The notes beneath the pieces are model-generated. The model saw only the letters and a list, made by a program, of their open reading frames with translations, was not told where the DNA came from and searched no databases. The position numbers and the translations under genes were made by a program. 64,000 bases of DNA from assembly GCF_900101785.1 (NCBI RefSeq), contig NZ_LT629688.1, positions 124,001 through 188,000 of the forward strand, given 5' to 3'. Of the stretch, positions 61,022 to 64,000 are shown piece by piece. This DNA comes from Auraticoccus monumenti (GTDB lineage Bacteria; Actinomycetota; Actinomycetes; Propionibacteriales; Propionibacteriaceae). Numbering within the stretch: the stretch's first letter is position 1; every line of letters starts with the position of its first letter.

Positions 61022-62169
61022 CGACCCAGCAGCCTCTCCAGCGCGGCGCTGCCCGGCCCCTTGGTGAGCCCGGCCGGCCCGAAGTGCACCGCGGGCAGGG
61101 TGGTCACGTAGCCGCTGCCCGGGTCGCGCACCAGCACCGCCACCCCTCCCACCCGGCGGAGACCCGCGGCGTCGCGACGGATGTGGATCACCGCGTCGAG
61201 GGCGGCGGCGACCTGGGAGTGCAGGGCGTCGCGCCCCATGCCCCCCAGCGCGGCCAGCGCCTCCAACCGGGCCGGCACGTCGTCGGCGCTGTTGGCGTGC
61301 ACGGTGCCGCACCCGCCCTCGTGACCGGTGTTCAGGGCGGTGAGCAGGTCGCAGAGCTCCGCCCCGCGCACCTCACCGAGGACGACCCGGTCCGGGCGCA
61401 TCCGCAGCGCCTGGCGCACCAGGTCGCTGAGCGAGACCGCACCGGCGCCCTCGGCGTTCGGCGGGCGTCCCTCGAGCCGGACGCAGTGCGGGTGGTCGGG
61501 GGCCAGCTCGCGGGAGTCCTCGACCACCAGCAGCCGCTCGTGGGCCGGCACCAGGGACAGCAGCGAGGCCAGCAGCGTCGTCTTGCCCGAGCCGGTGCCA
61601 CCGGAGACCAGGAACGCGGCGCGGCAGGCGACCAGCCGGCGCAGCACCTCCGCGCCACCCGGCGGCAGCGACCCCACCGCCACCCAGTCCTCCAGCGAGA
61701 ACCGGCGCCCCGCCGGCACCCGGAGCGACAGGCAGGTGCCCGGGTCGGCCAGGGTGCCCAGCACGGCGTGCACCCGGGTCCCGTCGGGCAGCCGGGCGTC
61801 GACGAAGGGCGCGGAGTCGTCCAGCCGACGCCCCACCCGCGCCGCCAGCCGGCTGGCCAGCCGCCGCACCTCGTCGTCGTCGGTGAACGCGAGCGCCACC
61901 TGCTCCAACCCGTGACCCCGGTCGACGAAGACCTGGTCGGGCCCGTTGACCAGCACGTCGGTCACCCCCGGCAGGGCCAGCAGGGGCTCGAGCACCCCCG
62001 CACCGGTGGCGTCACGACGCAGGGCCTCGACGGTGGAGAGCAGCAGCTCGTCGGTGACGACCCAGCCGAGCCGGCGCATCTCGGCGGCCACGTCGGCGGG
62101 ACGCGCCTCGCGGCCCAGCTCGGCCAGCCGCGGGCGGAGCCGGTCCAGCTCGACCGTGACGTGGCTCAC
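61018..62169 (-). CDS. tadA: Tad secretion ATPase TadA/CpaF
   Basis: A 383-residue ATPase of the PilT/VirB11 superfamily that powers pilus extension. Walker [20 protein letters not shown], Asp box [14 protein letters not shown], Walker [13 protein letters not shown] and His box [12 protein letters not shown] are all present. The N-terminal domain includes [20 protein letters not shown] 62169 overlaps tadZ as GTGA. It is close to the length of Rv3659c-type proteins. Confidence 0.93.
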   Translation of the reverse strand: MSHVTVELDRLRPRLAELGREARPADVAAEMRRLGWVVTDELLLSTVEALRRDATGAGVLEPLLALPGVTDVLVNGPDQVFVDRGHGLEQVALAFTDDDEVRRLASRLAARVGRRLDDSAPFVDARLPDGTRVHAVLGTLADPGTCLSLRVPAGRRFSLEDWVAVGSLPPGGAEVLRRLVACRAAFLVSGGTGSGKTTLLASLLSLVPAHERLLVVEDSRELAPDHPHCVRLEGRPPNAEGAGAVSLSDLVRQALRMRPDRVVLGEVRGAELCDLLTALNTGHEGGCGTVHANSADDVPARLEALAALGGMGRDALHSQVAAALDAVIHIRRDAAGLRRVGGVAVLVRDPGSGYVTTLPAVHFGPAGLTKGPGSAALERLLGR

Positions 62170-63218
62170 CGCCCCACCTCCGCGGCCAGCCGCCGCACCG
62201 CGGCCCGCCAGCGCCGCGACGCGCTGACCCGGGCCGGCTCCCCCCGACCCACCCCGGAGCGGAGGCGACGGTCCTCGGGCAGCCGGGCCAGCAGCGGCGC
62301 CCCGACCACCCGCTCGACCGCCTCACCGCTCAGCGCCGCGGCCGAGCCGACCACCGTCACCAGCTCCACCGGAGCGGCCCCCTCCGCCAGCCGGGGACGC
62401 CGGACCGCCGCCGCGGCCAGGCCCGGGACGTCCTCGCGGAGCACCAGCCACGTCCTCGACGCCACCGCCAACCCGGCCCCCACCCAGGCCTCCCCGGTGC
62501 GGGAGCAGTCGAGCAGGCAGACGTCGAACCAGCGGCGGACGGAGGCCAGCACCGAGGCCACCGCCGCGGTGGAGGGCAGCTGCACGCCGTCCCGTGGCAT
62601 GGCCAGCACGCTGAGGCCGTCGACGGCCGGGAGCTGGGCAGTCAGGTCGCCGACCTGACCGCGGGCGGCGGCCAGGTCGGGCCAGCGCCAGCCCGGCACC
62701 CGCTCCACCCCGGCCGCCAGGTCCAGCCCGCCGCCCGTCGGGTCCAGGTCGACCACCAGCACCGACCGACCGCGCTCGGCCAGCGTCCGCCCCAGCGCCA
62801 GCGCCAGCGTGGACACCCCCACCCCTCCGGTGGCCCCGTTCAGCAGCACCACCTCCCCGCCCGAGGCGCCGGCCACCGCGGCCAGCCGCGACATCAGCAC
62901 CCCGTCGGGGTCGGGCAGCTCGATCACGCAGGCGTCGAAGGCGCTGGACCAGCGGCTGACCCCGCCCCCCGGGCGGGTGAGCAGCCCGACCCCGGGGCGC
63001 GGCGGGAGGCCGCTGGCCTCCACCGCCTCCACCGCATCGACCCCGAGGTACACCTGGGCCGCGGTGGACCAGACCGGGCGCAGCTCCTCGGCCCGGCCCA
63101 CCTGGACGACCTCCACCCCGGCCGCGGCCGCGGCGGCCAGGAAGCCGGCCGTCAGCTCGGCGTCCCCGCTGACCAGGGCCACCCGGGTGCCGCCGGGTGG
63201 CCCGCTCGCTGTTCCCAT
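62166..63218 (-). CDS. TadZ/CpaE-like (Ssd) ParA-family localisation protein
   Basis: A 350-residue protein with an N-terminal receiver-like domain (TRVALVSGDAELTAGFLAAAA) and a C-terminal MinD/ParA-type ATPase: deviant Walker A LLNGATGGVGVSTLALALG (the GG-x-G-x-S form without the usual signature Lys pair), VVDLDPTGGGLDLAAG and LLDCSRTGEAW. It corresponds to septum-site-determining protein Ssd (Rv3660c), which heads Tad loci and places the machine. The ATG at 63218 starts the transcription unit; a clear ribosome-binding site is not seen. Confidence 0.85.
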   Translation of the reverse strand: MGTASGPPGGTRVALVSGDAELTAGFLAAAAAAGVEVVQVGRAEELRPVWSTAAQVYLGVDAVEAVEASGLPPRPGVGLLTRPGGGVSRWSSAFDACVIELPDPDGVLMSRLAAVAGASGGEVVLLNGATGGVGVSTLALALGRTLAERGRSVLVVDLDPTGGGLDLAAGVERVPGWRWPDLAAARGQVGDLTAQLPAVDGLSVLAMPRDGVQLPSTAAVASVLASVRRWFDVCLLDCSRTGEAWVGAGLAVASRTWLVLREDVPGLAAAAVRRPRLAEGAAPVELVTVVGSAAALSGEAVERVVGAPLLARLPEDRRLRSGVGRGEPARVSASRRWRAAVRRLAAEVGR

Positions 63219-63588
63219 GGCCAGACCATCGAGATCGAGCGACGTGCTGACCTCCGGCGGCGGGCGCCTGTGGACGACGTTCCGCGGCGCCTCGGACCTG
63301 TGGAGGAGGACCCGCCGGGGTGCCACGCCGAGGGCCACACCAGTGGGGCCGGAGGTCTTCACAACGCTCGGTTCCAGGAGTACAAAGGAGACAGCACCAA
63401 CTCGACACGAGCAGGCACCCACGCGGCGATCTAGCCATCCTGAGTGGTCGTTGAGCAGCAGGCTTGTCCTGGGCCAACATACGAGTGCACGCCTGGTCAC
63501 CGTGCTCGGTCGAGCCAGCGGGGCCCGTCGGACTCGTCCACGGGCCCCGCGCCACGTGCCCACCCAGAGCCCGAGGCGGCACCGACCG
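63219..63588. other. Upstream region of the Tad locus
   Basis: No gene in 370 bp. It should contain the tadZ promoter on the minus strand. CCTGTGGA occurs twice (about 63267-63274 and 63297-63304). A Fic-like gene transcribed in the same direction ends at its right edge. Confidence 0.5.
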
Positions 63589-64000
63589 TCAGCGGCGACC
63601 GGCCGCCAGGGGTGAGCGCTCGGCCCCCACCGCCAGCGCGTCCGCGCAGTGCCGGATCCACGCCCGCACCCCCTGCGCCGTCCCGCCGGCGTAGCCCTCC
63701 AGCAGCGCCCGGTAGGCCGACCCGCTCTCCCGGTGGCCCACCTCGGGCACCAGCGCGGCCCGCGGGTCGACGCCGTGGTGGATCAGCACCAGGTGCTCCA
63801 GCGCCCGCGCCACCAACCCGTTGCCCGCCTCGAACGGGCGCAGGGTGGCGATCTCGGCGTGGGCCAGCGCGGCCCGCAGCAGCGCCGGCGTCGTGCTCGG
63901 ACGGTGCAGCAGCCGGGTCAGCTCCAGCACCCGCTCACCGACCCCCGGCTCGGACCGCACCCGCCCCAGCGCCTCGTCCGGCAGCAGCCCCCGGGCCAGC
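63589..64000 (-). CDS. Fic-like domain protein, 5' end beyond the window
   Basis: The visible 137 residues are the C-terminal part of a Fic-fold protein. The active-site loop, normally HPFx(D/E)GNGRxxR, reads LRPFEAGNGLVAR: the catalytic His is Arg and the first Arg after GNG is Leu. The PF and GNG scaffold and the following helix ALEHLVLIHHG are intact. AMP transfer is therefore doubtful. A GTG at 63960 is internal; the frame stays open to the window edge. A Fic gene also lies near the Tad genes of M. tuberculosis, so this may be conserved context. Confidence 0.7.
   Translation of the reverse strand, partial: LARGLLPDEALGRVRSEPGVGERVLELTRLLHRPSTTPALLRAALAHAEIATLRPFEAGNGLVARALEHLVLIHHGVDPRAALVPEVGHRESGSAYRALLEGYAGGTAQGVRAWIRHCADALAVGAERSPLAAGRR

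Overview
The window is high-GC DNA with dense, short-gapped genes, frequent GTG starts and ATGA/GTGA stop-start overlaps. Many genes start 6-7 bases after a TANNNT box, which points to leaderless transcription. With DUF1707, DUF4383, DUF4244, ANTAR, SigB/SigF-type sigma and an Rpf cell-wall hydrolase, this indicates an actinobacterium, most likely Propionibacteriales (Propionibacteriaceae or Nocardioidaceae). The genus cannot be settled from the sequence alone.

Layout. 1-9 kb: two fluoride exporter subunits, a TRM11-like methyltransferase, an acetyl-xylan-esterase-like hydrolase, a SixA phosphatase, a DUF1707 protein, a secreted repeat protein, a rhomboid protease, a Tat-exported PhoX protein and a zinc alcohol dehydrogenase. 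9-18 kb: a regulatory block with a GAF-ANTAR protein, an AraC regulator, a 64-aa protein behind a SigB-type promoter, a SigB/SigF-type sigma factor, a response regulator plus Hpt pair, a large PAS histidine kinase, a pyruvoyl-dependent arginine decarboxylase-like gene translationally coupled to an acetyltransferase and an OmpR regulator, and an Hpt-like protein that has lost its phospho-accepting histidine. 18-25 kb: a zinc-free L33 paralogue behind a Zur-like palindrome, a GH13 enzyme, a divergent SDR/MerR pair with a 19-bp-spacer MerR-type promoter, a phosphotransferase, small unknown genes and a LysE exporter.

25.1-31.5 kb is a genomic island in the 3' end of a tRNA-Thr(CGT) gene, bounded by a 57-bp direct repeat with one mismatch. 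It is visibly richer in A+T than its surroundings. It carries an OLD-family ATPase-TOPRIM nuclease (a probable anti-phage gene), a convergent multi-span membrane protein, a small zinc-ribbon protein, a truncated cutA, and a tyrosine integrase destroyed by an IS3-family element. The IS insertion also removed the middle of the integrase, including the first catalytic arginine, so the island is probably stranded.

31.5-46 kb: Rpf-like transglycosylase with a structured leader, sirohydrochlorin chelatase-like protein, S33 lipoprotein hydrolase, DoxX protein, then topA - CYTH-like - tmk - holB as one transcription unit, DUF4383 and a HemK-like methyltransferase. 45.8-46.1 kb holds a duplicated 115-bp unit with a long imperfect palindrome. 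46.2-57.3 kb: a cysteine-type leader peptide ahead of a DAACS symporter, a subtilase, a K+-independent proton-pumping pyrophosphatase, an MrfA-type helicase, and a MocR regulator followed by pdxS-pdxT (vitamin B6). 57.4-63.2 kb is a Tad pilus locus (tadZ-A-B-C, pilin, two TadE-like genes) split by about 1 kb of apparently decayed DNA, and the window ends inside a Fic-like gene with a degenerate active-site motif.
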